A DNA stretch of 55,443 bases from Ferrimonas aestuarii (GTDB taxonomy: Bacteria > Pseudomonadota > Gammaproteobacteria > Enterobacterales > Shewanellaceae), in NCBI RefSeq assembly GCF_005116665.1, contig NZ_SWCJ01000024.1, forward strand, positions 1 to 55,443. The letters run 5' to 3'. Under the pieces are notes generated by a model, which was not told where the DNA came from, did no database searches, and saw only the letters and a program-made list of their open reading frames with translations. Shown here in pieces: positions 24,206-32,720 of this stretch. A program made the translations under genes and the position numbers. The stretch's first letter is position 1. Every line of letters begins with the position of its first letter.

Positions 24206-24851
24206 TAATAAAGAACCGCTCCAATTTTTTATCACTCCAACCAAACAGGTGTTTTGCACTCACCGCTTGACCATCCTGTTTTATCAATTGCCCAGTCCCT
24301 AGAACGGAACAATCGCTCTGACAGTCACTGCTAACCACTTTTACACCGTGGGACTTGGCAATGGTGGACACCCGCCGCAACTGCTGGCGATAGTCGTGGC
24401 CACAGCTGCAAGGCTGGCGGGAGCACAGCATCAACTTAGGCACAGGCTTTGAGGGCTGAAGAGGCCAAAGAACCTCAATCAAAGACAATGCGTGACTTCC
24501 TTGACCGAGACGTTGCACCGACCAAACGCGCTCTAAATCAGCGGTAATAAACACCGCCATCAACGCCACCTCGTAATCACTAAAATATTCATAAACAGAA
24601 GGCGAAGGCAGATATTTCTGCATTCGTTGACGCCACTTAGATAAGATACATAGAAGTTGTATGTTTTTATTTTTAGCCCAATAGATAACTGGGTCACACA
24701 ATAATTCATCTCGAATAACTAGAAATGAAATACCTATTTCAGAATTTAACGAAACCTCATTTAGAGTGTCTAAATTCAAACTTTCTTTTGAATCGACAAT
24801 GATGTAATTAGCAACTACAGGTTCGTCCTCGAGCGCGCCAGATATCGACAC
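24192..24851 (-). CDS. Unknown protein with C-terminal 2Fe-2S ferredoxin-like domain
   Basis: 219 residues, unknown overall. The C-terminal 100 residues carry LMLCSRQPCSCGHDYRQQLR and VVSSDCQSDCSVLGTGQLI, a C-x4-C-x-C ... C-x3-C arrangement fitting a thioredoxin-like 2Fe-2S ferredoxin. The N-terminal half (YIIVDSKESLNLDTLNEV, IQLLCILSKWRQRMQKYL) is alpha/beta and unlike any family I know. The gene begins with GTG (24849-24851) behind ggagagaagg, separated by 78 bases from cobA/hemD. Its upstream half is markedly AT-rich compared with its neighbours. It sits in the corrin operon, which lacks a recognisable CbiJ. A redox role in ring synthesis is possible but unproven. Confidence 0.7.
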   Translation of the reverse strand: MSISGALEDEPVVANYIIVDSKESLNLDTLNEVSLNSEIGISFLVIRDELLCDPVIYWAKNKNIQLLCILSKWRQRMQKYLPSPSVYEYFSDYEVALMAVFITADLERVWSVQRLGQGSHALSLIEVLWPLQPSKPVPKLMLCSRQPCSCGHDYRQQLRRVSTIAKSHGVKVVSSDCQSDCSVLGTGQLIKQDGQAVSAKHLFGWSDKKLERFFINETK

Positions 24852-24929
24852 CCTTCTCTCCTATCTATCAATTTCTAATTGCTATTGCGGTTCACTGCTC
24901 CCTCAATGCCCCGCAATCAATGCCCCATC

Positions 24930-26273
24930 TTACGCGACGCTCTGCAGTCCTTTTTCGGCACACTCGTCATGATTGGCCATCGATTCAGCCACGAATCCAA
25001 GTTCTTGGGCCAGCTCCAGTACTTCCGTGCATTGGCTCATGACCACCGCTTTAGTGGCCAGCAATTGATTGGAGATCAGAAAGATCAAACTGTGGCAATC
25101 GTCGACCAGTACCCGCGATGCCGGTTTGATGGCACTGTTAACCGGATCATAATCGTAATTTATCGCCACCCCCTTAGTGTGCTGCTGTATCACCATCGCG
25201 CCCTCCTGAGCAGCGGACTCAACAAACACTCCCTGTTCCGCCAGCAAAGTGACCCCATCGCCCTCCGCTGTTAACGCCCAAGGCAGATCCCTGAGATCCA
25301 ATCTACGATGACGGCAGGCCGCCAACAGCGCCTCGGCACTGGTACGATCCATAAGGTGCAGCGCAAACTGACTCATTAGCTGTTGCCACAGCCCATCTTC
25401 AATATCCAGAGTCACATGACGGGTCACCGGCTCGATGACGATGGCCCCCGCAAGTTTGAGAGGCTCAATCAATTGACGGTGCTCAGTACAGGCGAGAATC
25501 TGCACCCCAGACAGCGGCAATTTAGAACGCCAATCCAGCTTGTCCGCCAAAGTCACCACATCGCCAATCACCACCAACATGGGATCGCCATTATCAAACT
25601 CCGCAATCTCCTGACCCGCTTTGGCTAAGGTGGAGTGCATCACGCGGTGTCGGGTGCTGGTTGCCGCCGCAATCACCGCCAGTGGTGTATCGGCAGGCTT
25701 GCCCTGACTGATCAGCTCCTGGGCATGCAGCGCGATCTTTTTCGCCCCCATGTACAGCACCAAGGTACCCGAACCCTGCCCGAGCGCCGCCCAGTTGGAG
25801 ATGGTCGTCGAGGCTTTATGGCCACTGGCAAACGTCACGTCCGATGCCATGCCGTTGCTGGTCAGTGGAAAACCGGTGTAGGCCGCCGCGCCCAGCGACG
25901 CACTGATGCCAGGGATCACCTGATAATCGATGCCATGGTATTGCAAGCACAGGCACTCTTCGGTGCCCCGTCCAAAGATGAAGGGGTCGCCCGCCTTAAG
26001 ACGCAGCACCTCATGACCCGCCAGCGCCTGCGCCACCACGTCCGGATGCATGCCATACTCGATGCTGGTGCCACAATAACCACGATAACCCACCGGAATC
26101 AGGGTTTTGCCCTGAGGAATTTGCGCCAAAATGGCGTCACTCACCAGCAGGTCATAACAGATCACATCGCAGTGATGCATCAGCTCCAGCGCCCGTTGAG
26201 TCAGCAGCCCGGGGTCCCCCGGTCCCGCCCCTACCAAAAATACTCGGCCTGGGGCCATCGCTTGGTCACTCAT
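24930..26273 (-). CDS. cobA-hemD: CobA-HemD fusion: uroporphyrinogen-III methyltransferase with HemD-like domain
   Basis: 447 residues. The first 250 are an SUMT: VFLVGAGPGDPGLLTQRALE, VGYRGYCGTSIEYG, LRLKAGDPFIFGRGTEE and PGISASLGAAAYTGFPLT. It methylates uroporphyrinogen III twice to precorrin-2. The last 190 residues resemble uroporphyrinogen-III synthase in two half domains (DRTSAEALLAACRHRRLDL; SQCTEVLELAQELGFV) but look degenerate. The start was set at the ATG (26271-26273), which directly precedes the SUMT core and overlaps cbiF by 8 bases; the frame upstream to 26387 lies within cbiF. A fused HemD is normal in some Firmicutes and less so in gammaproteobacteria. Whether the HemD part is active is unclear. 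Confidence 0.82.
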   Translation of the reverse strand: MSDQAMAPGRVFLVGAGPGDPGLLTQRALELMHHCDVICYDLLVSDAILAQIPQGKTLIPVGYRGYCGTSIEYGMHPDVVAQALAGHEVLRLKAGDPFIFGRGTEECLCLQYHGIDYQVIPGISASLGAAAYTGFPLTSNGMASDVTFASGHKASTTISNWAALGQGSGTLVLYMGAKKIALHAQELISQGKPADTPLAVIAAATSTRHRVMHSTLAKAGQEIAEFDNGDPMLVVIGDVVTLADKLDWRSKLPLSGVQILACTEHRQLIEPLKLAGAIVIEPVTRHVTLDIEDGLWQQLMSQFALHLMDRTSAEALLAACRHRRLDLRDLPWALTAEGDGVTLLAEQGVFVESAAQEGAMVIQQHTKGVAINYDYDPVNSAIKPASRVLVDDCHSLIFLISNQLLATKAVVMSQCTEVLELAQELGFVAESMANHDECAEKGLQSVA

Positions 26274-27054
26274 GGCCAGCTCCACAGCGGCTGGCCGCAA
26301 CTCTTGCCTTACGGAATCCATGAGTAAACTCGGCGGCATAAAGGCGGGAATCGCGAAAATCGGTCTGACCCAACACCTTAGAGACAATGATCATCGCCGT
26401 GGCCTTGATGCCCGCTTCTTCCACCTGCTCCACAATGGTGTCTAGGGTACCGCGCAAAATGCGCTGCTCTGGGTGAGAGGCTTTCTCCACCACCGCAATT
26501 GGCCAGTCTCCCGGGTACACCTCTTTTAGCTCGCGAGCGACTTTGCGAATCAAACTGGCGGACAAAAACAGACACAGGGTGGCTTCGTGTTCGGCTAAGG
26601 ATTTCAGGTTCTCCTTTTCCGGCACCGGCGTCCGGCCACTGGCGCGGCTTAAGATGATGGTCTGACACTCCTCTGGCAGAGTCAGCTCCTGCCCCAGCGC
26701 CGCAGCCGACGCTTGGAATGAGCTCACTCCAGGTACCACCTTCCAATCAATGCCTTCCTCGTCCAATCGGCGGGTGGTTTCCGCCAGCGAGCTGTAGATC
26801 GACAGATCACCGGTCTGCACTCGAGCCACGTCTTTACCTTCGCCATGGGCATCGCGACACACCGCCACAATCTGATCCAGATCCATGTCTTCCGACGACA
26901 GCACCAAGGCGTCTTCACGGGCTCGAGCAACCACCTCTTTCGGTACCAATGAACCGGTGTAGAGCACCACAGGGCACTGCTCAACCAAACGAGCCCCCTT
27001 CACAGTAATTAGATCTGGGTCACCTGGGCCTGCGCCAATAAAGAATACGGTCAT
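26266..27054 (-). CDS. cbiF: Cobalt-precorrin-4 C11-methyltransferase
   Basis: About 262 residues of the CbiF/CobM family, which methylates C11 of cobalt-precorrin-4 using S-adenosylmethionine. The N-terminus VFFIGAGPGDPDLITVKGAR, VQTGDLSIYSSLAE and VVPGVSSFQASAAALGQELT are the family landmarks. The ATG at 27052-27054 lies two bases after the cbiH stop. The frame continues upstream to 27099, but the extra residues do not belong to the family. Confidence 0.93.
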   Translation of the reverse strand: MTVFFIGAGPGDPDLITVKGARLVEQCPVVLYTGSLVPKEVVARAREDALVLSSEDMDLDQIVAVCRDAHGEGKDVARVQTGDLSIYSSLAETTRRLDEEGIDWKVVPGVSSFQASAAALGQELTLPEECQTIILSRASGRTPVPEKENLKSLAEHEATLCLFLSASLIRKVARELKEVYPGDWPIAVVEKASHPEQRILRGTLDTIVEQVEEAGIKATAMIIVSKVLGQTDFRDSRLYAAEFTHGFRKARVAASRCGAGHE

Positions 27055-27055
27055 G

Positions 27056-27874
27056 TTATTTTTCCTCAGTTTGTAGGGTACGGCCCCGGCGTTGGCCATC
27101 TTTTACCTGGCCACTGTCTAGGTGGTATTTGTTGTCATAGCCTCGAGGGGTGATGATCAGCTCCCCGAAACGATAGCTTTGGCTGTTGCCCACGATCACC
27201 GCCGCCGTCATGGCAAATTCGCACTGGGTGAATTCGGCTAAGGTGCTCAGCTCAATGCGCTGCTCCGGTCGGTAAGCGTTATCAATGATGGCCACCGGAG
27301 TGTCGGCACTGCGGTGCTCAAGCAAGATGCGCTGGGCGATCTCAATCTGATCCACTCGGCGCTTTGAGCGAGGGTTGTAAAAGGTGATGGCAAAATCTGC
27401 CATCGCCGCTGCCTCAATTCGTTTCTCAATCAAGGCCCACGGCGTCAGCAGATCCGACAACGAGATGGTGCAGCTGTCGTGCCCCAATGGCGTGCCGACC
27501 AAAGAAGCGCAGGAGTTGGCGGCGGTAATGCCAGGCACCATGGTGACCGGAAAGTCTTGGTTGCCGCGCCAGCCCTTGTCACTGAGCACCTCATAAACAA
27601 TGGAGCCCATGGCGTAGATGCCGGCATCGCCAGAGGAGATCACCGCCACCTTCTTGCCCGTTTGCGCCTGTTCCACCGCCAACCGAGCCCGGTCGACCTC
27701 TCGCGTCATGCCGCTGGCTTTGGTTTCCTGTGTGGTCAGCAGTGATGCCACCATATCCAGATAGGGCTTATAGCCCAGCACCAGATCCGCCCCTTCAATG
27801 GCAGTTTTGGCCATGGGAGAAACCAGCTCGATGCTGCCGGGGCCAATGCCCACAATCGAAAGTGAACCGCTCAC
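27056..27874 (-). CDS. cbiH: Cobalt-factor III (precorrin-3B) C17-methyltransferase
   Basis: 272 residues of the CbiH/CobJ family, which catalyses methylation at C17 with ring contraction. Landmarks are LSIVGIGPGSIELVSPMA, VAVISSGDAGIYAMGS, VPGITAANSCASLVGTPLGH and FYNPRSKRR. It overlaps the chelatase gene by 4 bases. Confidence 0.93.
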   Translation of the reverse strand: MSGSLSIVGIGPGSIELVSPMAKTAIEGADLVLGYKPYLDMVASLLTTQETKASGMTREVDRARLAVEQAQTGKKVAVISSGDAGIYAMGSIVYEVLSDKGWRGNQDFPVTMVPGITAANSCASLVGTPLGHDSCTISLSDLLTPWALIEKRIEAAAMADFAITFYNPRSKRRVDQIEIAQRILLEHRSADTPVAIIDNAYRPEQRIELSTLAEFTQCEFAMTAAVIVGNSQSYRFGELIITPRGYDNKYHLDSGQVKDGQRRGRTLQTEEK

Positions 27875-28698
27875 GCTAACGCTCCTAACTTGCTAAATTC
27901 GGTATCAATATGTCGCCACAGCACCGCCACTAATTCCGGCAGATCCAGCAGGCAAAATGGCCGCTCTTCGCCGTCATCCTGATCAAACTTGGCAACCTGA
28001 GCAGGGGCGATGGGCTCAAGATCCTGTTTGATGCTCTGGACGTCGTTAACAAAGTGATTGCCCGCCACCAACAGCATCGGAATCAAACGCACCCGATGGT
28101 CACCGCGCGCGGTCAGCTCGGTGGCCAACTTTTCTTTCACCAATGGGAATGGGCTGGCTCCCTCTAAGGAGCAGCAATGGTTACTGTCGCTCAGTTGACC
28201 TAATAGCTGCTGGCTATACCAGATGGCGCTATAACCTGGGTTGGCCAGATCCGGCGCCCCATGATGAATAAACAGGTTTTGAACTCCGGGTTCATTGAAG
28301 CGCTGGTTTAGCGCCGTCAAAATGGCGTTCGCGGAATGAACCGGTTGCAGCAGCGCCGGAGTGGCCACAATGCGGCTAAGGCTAAACTGGGAAAAACCAG
28401 ACACCACCTGAGTCAACTGGTGGTGCTCTTCGGTTGGGTAGAGGTAGACCGAAGCCACCACAATCTGACGATGCCCAGCGCGGTCCAGCGCTGCCAACTG
28501 TTCAGGCAAGGTGCAAAGAGCAAACTCTTGATTGCGTTTAAGCACCATGCGGGAGCTTATCGCTAAGCGAACCTCATACTCGGGATAACGCTGCTGCGCC
28601 TGCTCAAGCAGTTGTTGGTAGCGATGCTGTGCCACCACGGAGCCAAAGCAGCATAAGATCAGCGCTCGGCCTTGGTTGTAATGTCGATGTCGTTTCAT
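27871..28698 (-). CDS. Cytosolic CbiK-like chelatase
   Basis: 275 residues without signal peptide. RALILCCFGSVVAQHRYQQL and YLYPTEEHHQLTQVVSGF, then LFIHHGAPDL and LIPMLLVAGNHFVNDV align with the CbiK/CbiX-type class II chelatases, with the paired histidine motifs retained. It is probably the biosynthetic enzyme that inserts cobalt into sirohydrochlorin within the ring-building operon, while the secreted copy at 4002 does something else. The sequence is divergent from the 4002 copy (HHGAPD in place of GHGNEH). It is in an operon overlap with cbiH and the precorrin-2 dehydrogenase-like gene. Confidence 0.82.
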   Translation of the reverse strand: MKRHRHYNQGRALILCCFGSVVAQHRYQQLLEQAQQRYPEYEVRLAISSRMVLKRNQEFALCTLPEQLAALDRAGHRQIVVASVYLYPTEEHHQLTQVVSGFSQFSLSRIVATPALLQPVHSANAILTALNQRFNEPGVQNLFIHHGAPDLANPGYSAIWYSQQLLGQLSDSNHCCSLEGASPFPLVKEKLATELTARGDHRVRLIPMLLVAGNHFVNDVQSIKQDLEPIAPAQVAKFDQDDGEERPFCLLDLPELVAVLWRHIDTEFSKLGALA

Positions 28699-29207
28699 AG
28701 TGGGTTTTCTTGTTGTTGAATCTTAGCCAGATGGGCCGCGAGGGAGTTGGTCAGCTCTCTGGTGACAGCTGGCGTATCGCCACTGCCACTTAGCGCCAAT
28801 TGGTACTCCCCAACCTGACGGACACAGGGGTTAACCACGTTGCCGAGCTCTGGGCGGCAGCTGACGCACAGCAGCCGCTCTTTCGCCATCAATTGATTGC
28901 AAAGCTGTTTAAGGTGTTGCTGCTTGTCCTCATCGTGGGGCCATGGCAGCGCCAGATAGATGAGATCGAAGGGCTCGAAGTCCGGCCATTGCCACTGATA
29001 GAGATCCCCTTGAACTTGCCAGCACGGCAGTGCGCTGCACTCAGAATTGAAGCGTTCGGACAGCAAGGTCACCAACTGCTTCTGCTTAAGCGCGCTCGAG
29101 GCTTTTAGATAGCCTGCACGGCCGCCTCCCACCACCAGCACATTGAGGCTACGGGTGATGGTCAAAGACAGCTTGGGTCGCTCCGTTAGGGGGTGATCTA
29201 TGCACAT
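28695..29207 (-). CDS. Precorrin-2 dehydrogenase-like protein (Met8/CysG N-terminal type)
   Basis: 170 residues. LNVLVVGGGRAGYLKASSAL is an NAD-binding Rossmann motif of the kind that opens siroheme synthase (CysG N-terminal/Met8). The following ALPWPHDEDKQQHLKQL and GNVVNPCVRQVGEYQLALSG match the short dehydrogenase family. It would oxidise precorrin-2 to sirohydrochlorin, the CbiK substrate. It is shorter than CysG and has no methyltransferase half, since that role is encoded separately at 24930-26273. It overlaps both neighbours. Confidence 0.8.
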   Translation of the reverse strand: MCIDHPLTERPKLSLTITRSLNVLVVGGGRAGYLKASSALKQKQLVTLLSERFNSECSALPCWQVQGDLYQWQWPDFEPFDLIYLALPWPHDEDKQQHLKQLCNQLMAKERLLCVSCRPELGNVVNPCVRQVGEYQLALSGSGDTPAVTRELTNSLAAHLAKIQQQENPL

Positions 29208-30700
29208 GGCGCTTCCTCATCGAACTGATGCGCTGGCCAAAGGGCGGTAATAGACTGCTGCTGTGCCAAGGCGGCAAATGCTTGTCGCCACTGGTCGAAA
29301 TTCAGTTGCTCCAGATGCTGCATCACCAGGCCATGATTGGGGTCGCTCTGATTGCTCTTGCAATACAGGGTGGCCCGTAGCCCTTTTCGACAGCCTCCAA
29401 TGCAGTAACTTCGGGTAATCTTAAGCCTCAGATCCGCTCCGCCTTCGCCCATGCCCGCCAACTCGGTGGCCGCTAGGCGGCGCAGTTTCGACGCGAGCGG
29501 TTTTACCTCATCGCCGCAGCGATGCCCTCCACATAAGATCAGGTGGTAATCGAAAGGCTTCATGGCTTTGCCGCCTTTGTGGGCAGGCTCTGCGGTAGGA
29601 CTTAGGGCGTCCCCTTGATGCAGGCAGGCAGCCAAGGTGACGTTGAACCCCTGGGCTTTAAATTTAAACTTAGGTGCCAGTAATCTGGGGCTTTGTGAGG
29701 CGTACAGGGACGCCGCTTCCGCTACCGAACTTACGCCAACGCAGCGCTTAACGGTGGCTGAGGGGTTTTCTATGCCCTCGACCCCATCGAGTCGCTCTGC
29801 GTCAAAACAATCAAAAGGCAGCTTGAGCCGATTGGCAGTGCCTATCAAGCCAGTTTCATCCGCTTTAAGGCTGATGCTATTAAGACTTCGAAGTGACAGT
29901 GGCGACAAGTCATGCTGTTGCAAAAACGCCTCAAGCGCCTGTTCTACCACATTGGCGGGTGTACCGCGGTCGCAGCCGACACCGAGATCAAGCACTTTCG
30001 GGCGCCAGATAGCCGTGGGCCCTTGGAACGCAGGTAGGCTCTGACGATGGCTAATGGCAATTCTCGCTTGGGCCGAGGGGCTCGGCTCAGTCTCTAAGTT
30101 GGTATTCCAATGCCAGTGACTTGGCCAAGGACGTTGATGGGGCCACCATTTGCGATGACCGCTGTGAACCAAAAATTCCAGCGCTTGACCGTTTACCACC
30201 GCCGCACTCACCTGAGTCAAGTCAGGCTCACAAGCTGGGTCAAGACGCCAGCCGTAGGCGGCGCCCAGTAGATCCACGGCCAACGTCTGGCTGGCATCAC
30301 TGGCGGTGGTCAGCACCGCCTGAGCGCCCAGCAGCTCAGCAACTCGCAGAGCCATGGCATTGGCGCCGCCACGATGACCGCTTAGCACTGGCACCACAAA
30401 TTGCCCCTGCTCATCGATGCAGATCACCGCAGGGTCTTGACGTTTATCTTTTAAAAGCGGCGCCATCAACCGAGTCACGATGCCCACGGAGCAAAAGCAG
30501 ATGTGGCAATCAAACCACGCAAACTGCTCCGCCAATACCGCCTTAAAGCTCATGGATTCTGAGCCTTTGGCATCGGAATCCTTAGCGCCGTGCAGAGCAA
30601 AGCACTGGCCTTGTCCCAAACGCTGCTGGAGGGAGGCCATCAGTTGCTTGCCATTGGCAGTAATGGCGTACAAGGCGATGTTGCTCGCGCCCCCAGTCAT
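29198..30700 (-). CDS. cbiG: Cobalt-precorrin-5A hydrolase fused to a 2Fe-2S ferredoxin-like domain
   Basis: 500 residues. The CbiG part (about 1-375) shows DCHICFCSVGIVTRLMAPLL and VVPVLSGHRGGANAMALRVA, and later LDLGVGCDRGTPANVVEQAL with SLKADETGLIGTA. It opens the ring and releases acetaldehyde in the anaerobic pathway. The C-terminal 125 residues hold LILCGGHRCGDEV and ITRSYCIGGCRKGLRATLYC, a cysteine pattern (C-x4-C ... C-x3-C) fitting a thioredoxin-like 2Fe-2S ferredoxin. Ordinary CbiG proteins end before it. The domain recurs on the protein at 24192-24851. Its partner and electron flow are unknown. Confidence 0.87.
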   Translation of the reverse strand: MTGGASNIALYAITANGKQLMASLQQRLGQGQCFALHGAKDSDAKGSESMSFKAVLAEQFAWFDCHICFCSVGIVTRLMAPLLKDKRQDPAVICIDEQGQFVVPVLSGHRGGANAMALRVAELLGAQAVLTTASDASQTLAVDLLGAAYGWRLDPACEPDLTQVSAAVVNGQALEFLVHSGHRKWWPHQRPWPSHWHWNTNLETEPSPSAQARIAISHRQSLPAFQGPTAIWRPKVLDLGVGCDRGTPANVVEQALEAFLQQHDLSPLSLRSLNSISLKADETGLIGTANRLKLPFDCFDAERLDGVEGIENPSATVKRCVGVSSVAEAASLYASQSPRLLAPKFKFKAQGFNVTLAACLHQGDALSPTAEPAHKGGKAMKPFDYHLILCGGHRCGDEVKPLASKLRRLAATELAGMGEGGADLRLKITRSYCIGGCRKGLRATLYCKSNQSDPNHGLVMQHLEQLNFDQWRQAFAALAQQQSITALWPAHQFDEEAPCA

Positions 30701-31470
30701 TAGGCGGCCTTACCGTGACGCAGGCGACCTTTGCGGCCACGAATGGACAACTGAACCATGGCAAAGTAACGATGCTCCTTGGGCACCTGACGCAGATCCT
30801 CATACACCTCCTGATTGTCACCGGAAGCGTGTGAGACGTAGCGGGCGCACTCCAGCAGCCCCATGGGCTCTAGCTGTTCAATCAGCGCCTCCACCATGCG
30901 GCCGGCCTTGATGAGAATGATGGTGTCAAACTCCTCTACGAGGCGGGGTAGCATCTCAATGCCATAGGTCGCCGGTACCACGCAGAAGCGTTCTTGGCCA
31001 TCGGCCAACGGCACCTGTGTCGCCGCCGGCACCGCCGTAATGGAGCTCACTCCAGGAACAATCTCTACCTCAAGTTCAGGCAACAGCTGCTCAAGTTCCT
31101 CCTGCAGGTAGGCCCACGTTGAGAACACCGACGGGTCACCTTCGGTGATAAACACCACATCCAGCCCCTGACGCAGACGCTCGGCGATCTGCAGCGCCGC
31201 CCGTTGCCACGCGGGCACCGTTACGTCGATGTCTCGGCTCATGGGGAAGTGTAAAAACAGCTTCTGGCCCTCAATCTGCTCCTCAGGTACCGCGCCTGTG
31301 GCGATGGCCCAGGCAAATGAGTCCTTTAGTCCCTGAGTTTTTTCAGGCACGGCGATTACATCTGCGGTGCGCAGCAAATTGGCGGCGCGCAAGGTCATCA
31401 GATCGCTGGCTCCAGGGCCAACGCCCACCGCGTAAAGTTTGCCAGTTGAATAGGATTGGGTAGTCAACAT
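30700..31470 (-). CDS. cbiL: Cobalt-precorrin-2 C20-methyltransferase
   Basis: 256 residues of the CbiL/CobI family. KLYAVGVGPGASDLMTLRAA opens the protein, and FITEGDPSVFSTWAYLQEEL and IVPGVSSITAVPAATQVPLA are the middle landmarks. It methylates C20 of cobalt-sirohydrochlorin. Its stop touches the cbiG start (shared base at 30700), and it overlaps cbiET by 7 bases. Confidence 0.93.
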   Translation of the reverse strand: MLTTQSYSTGKLYAVGVGPGASDLMTLRAANLLRTADVIAVPEKTQGLKDSFAWAIATGAVPEEQIEGQKLFLHFPMSRDIDVTVPAWQRAALQIAERLRQGLDVVFITEGDPSVFSTWAYLQEELEQLLPELEVEIVPGVSSITAVPAATQVPLADGQERFCVVPATYGIEMLPRLVEEFDTIILIKAGRMVEALIEQLEPMGLLECARYVSHASGDNQEVYEDLRQVPKEHRYFAMVQLSIRGRKGRLRHGKAA

Positions 31471-32720
31471 GCTGATTCCGCCTTGTCGAAAATAAACAGA
31501 TGGATAGGGTTATCCCCTTGATATCCGGTGTAGCTGCCGATGCGTCGCTCACTGGCGGCGCTCAGCAGAAGAATGCGTGGAGTAAGGTTGAGCTGTTGGC
31601 TTAACTGATGCAGCTCAGCCAGGGTGTCTAGGGTCACGGCGCTCACCACTAGGCGGCCGCCCTCATTGAGGCGCTGCCACATCAGGGGCAATAACTCAGG
31701 CATCTGGCCGCGACTGCCACCGCAGAAGATGGCGTCGGGGTTGGCAAGTTGCTCTAGCCCCTCCGGCGCCTTGGCTTGGATGAGCCTGAGGTTATCCACC
31801 TTATGAGCGATGGCATTGGCCTCAATCATTGGCCAGCATTCAGGATTGCACTCAATGGCATAGCTCTGACCTTTAAAAGCTTGCTTCGCCGCTTCAATGC
31901 CCACGGATCCCGAACCGGCCCCGACGTCCCAGACCACGGAGGTTGGCGTCAGGCCAAGGTTGGCCGTTGCCAACGCCCGCACTGGCGCTTTGGTAATCAA
32001 GCCTTTTTTAGGACTGCGCTTAGCGTACGCCTCGTCTGGCTGGTGGCCCTTACACCCCTGCCAAGGCCGCTGGGTTTGCCGCACGCCAATGAGCAGGTTC
32101 ATGGGGTTGATGTCATCAAGGTTGGTCTCAGCCAGTTGCTCTGGCGTCCAATGCGTCACTCGCTCCTCGGAGCTGCCTAGGGCCTCACACAGGCATAACT
32201 GCCACCCTAGTTCCCCATACCGAACCAGTTTTTGGGCAACGGCCACTGGGTTATCGGTGCGATCGGTCAACAGCGCGAACTGAACACAATCTTGAATTCG
32301 CGCAATCAGCCCTGGCAGACGGGCTTTATTGACCTGCCCATGCAGGGACAACATCGCCATCTCCTGATGAGGTAACCCAAGGCGAGCACAGGCTTGCTGC
32401 ACACAACTTAGGTGGGGGATGACCTCCAATTGATGAGGGTAAGACAATTGGGCCAAAGTCTGGCCGAGACCAAAAAACAGCGGATCACCACTGGTTAAGA
32501 TGGTGATGTCATGGTCGGCGTACTGAGCCAGTAGCTCAGCAATAAACTCGTTGATGGGAAACTGATAGGGAATGCGAATGCCATCAAACTGCGGAAAGAA
32601 CGCCAGCTGCGATTCCGAGCCCACCAGCACTTCGGACTGCACCACCGAGTTGATGGCCCGGCTGGTTAGGCTAACGCAACCGTCAGCAGCCATGCCCACT
32701 AAGAATAATTGCCCACTCAT
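31464..32720 (-). CDS. cbiET: Precorrin-6Y C5,15-methyltransferase (decarboxylating), CbiE-CbiT fusion
   Basis: 418 residues. The N-terminal 200 (LFLVGMAADGCVSLTSRAIN, ILTSGDPLFFGLGQTLAQLS) are the CbiE C5-methyltransferase. The C-terminal part with SVVWDVGAGSGSVGIEAAKQ and IFCGGSRGQMPELL is CbiT, which methylates C15 and decarboxylates the C12 acetate. The fusion is like CobL of aerobic makers but is common in gammaproteobacterial anaerobic operons. Confidence 0.93.
   Translation of the reverse strand: MSGQLFLVGMAADGCVSLTSRAINSVVQSEVLVGSESQLAFFPQFDGIRIPYQFPINEFIAELLAQYADHDITILTSGDPLFFGLGQTLAQLSYPHQLEVIPHLSCVQQACARLGLPHQEMAMLSLHGQVNKARLPGLIARIQDCVQFALLTDRTDNPVAVAQKLVRYGELGWQLCLCEALGSSEERVTHWTPEQLAETNLDDINPMNLLIGVRQTQRPWQGCKGHQPDEAYAKRSPKKGLITKAPVRALATANLGLTPTSVVWDVGAGSGSVGIEAAKQAFKGQSYAIECNPECWPMIEANAIAHKVDNLRLIQAKAPEGLEQLANPDAIFCGGSRGQMPELLPLMWQRLNEGGRLVVSAVTLDTLAELHQLSQQLNLTPRILLLSAASERRIGSYTGYQGDNPIHLFIFDKAESAC

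Noticed and set aside
30121..30911. Long plus-strand frames opposite cbiG and cbiL
   Set aside because: They are shadows of GC-rich coding sequence, with no family pattern and no ribosome sites, opposite well-supported genes.
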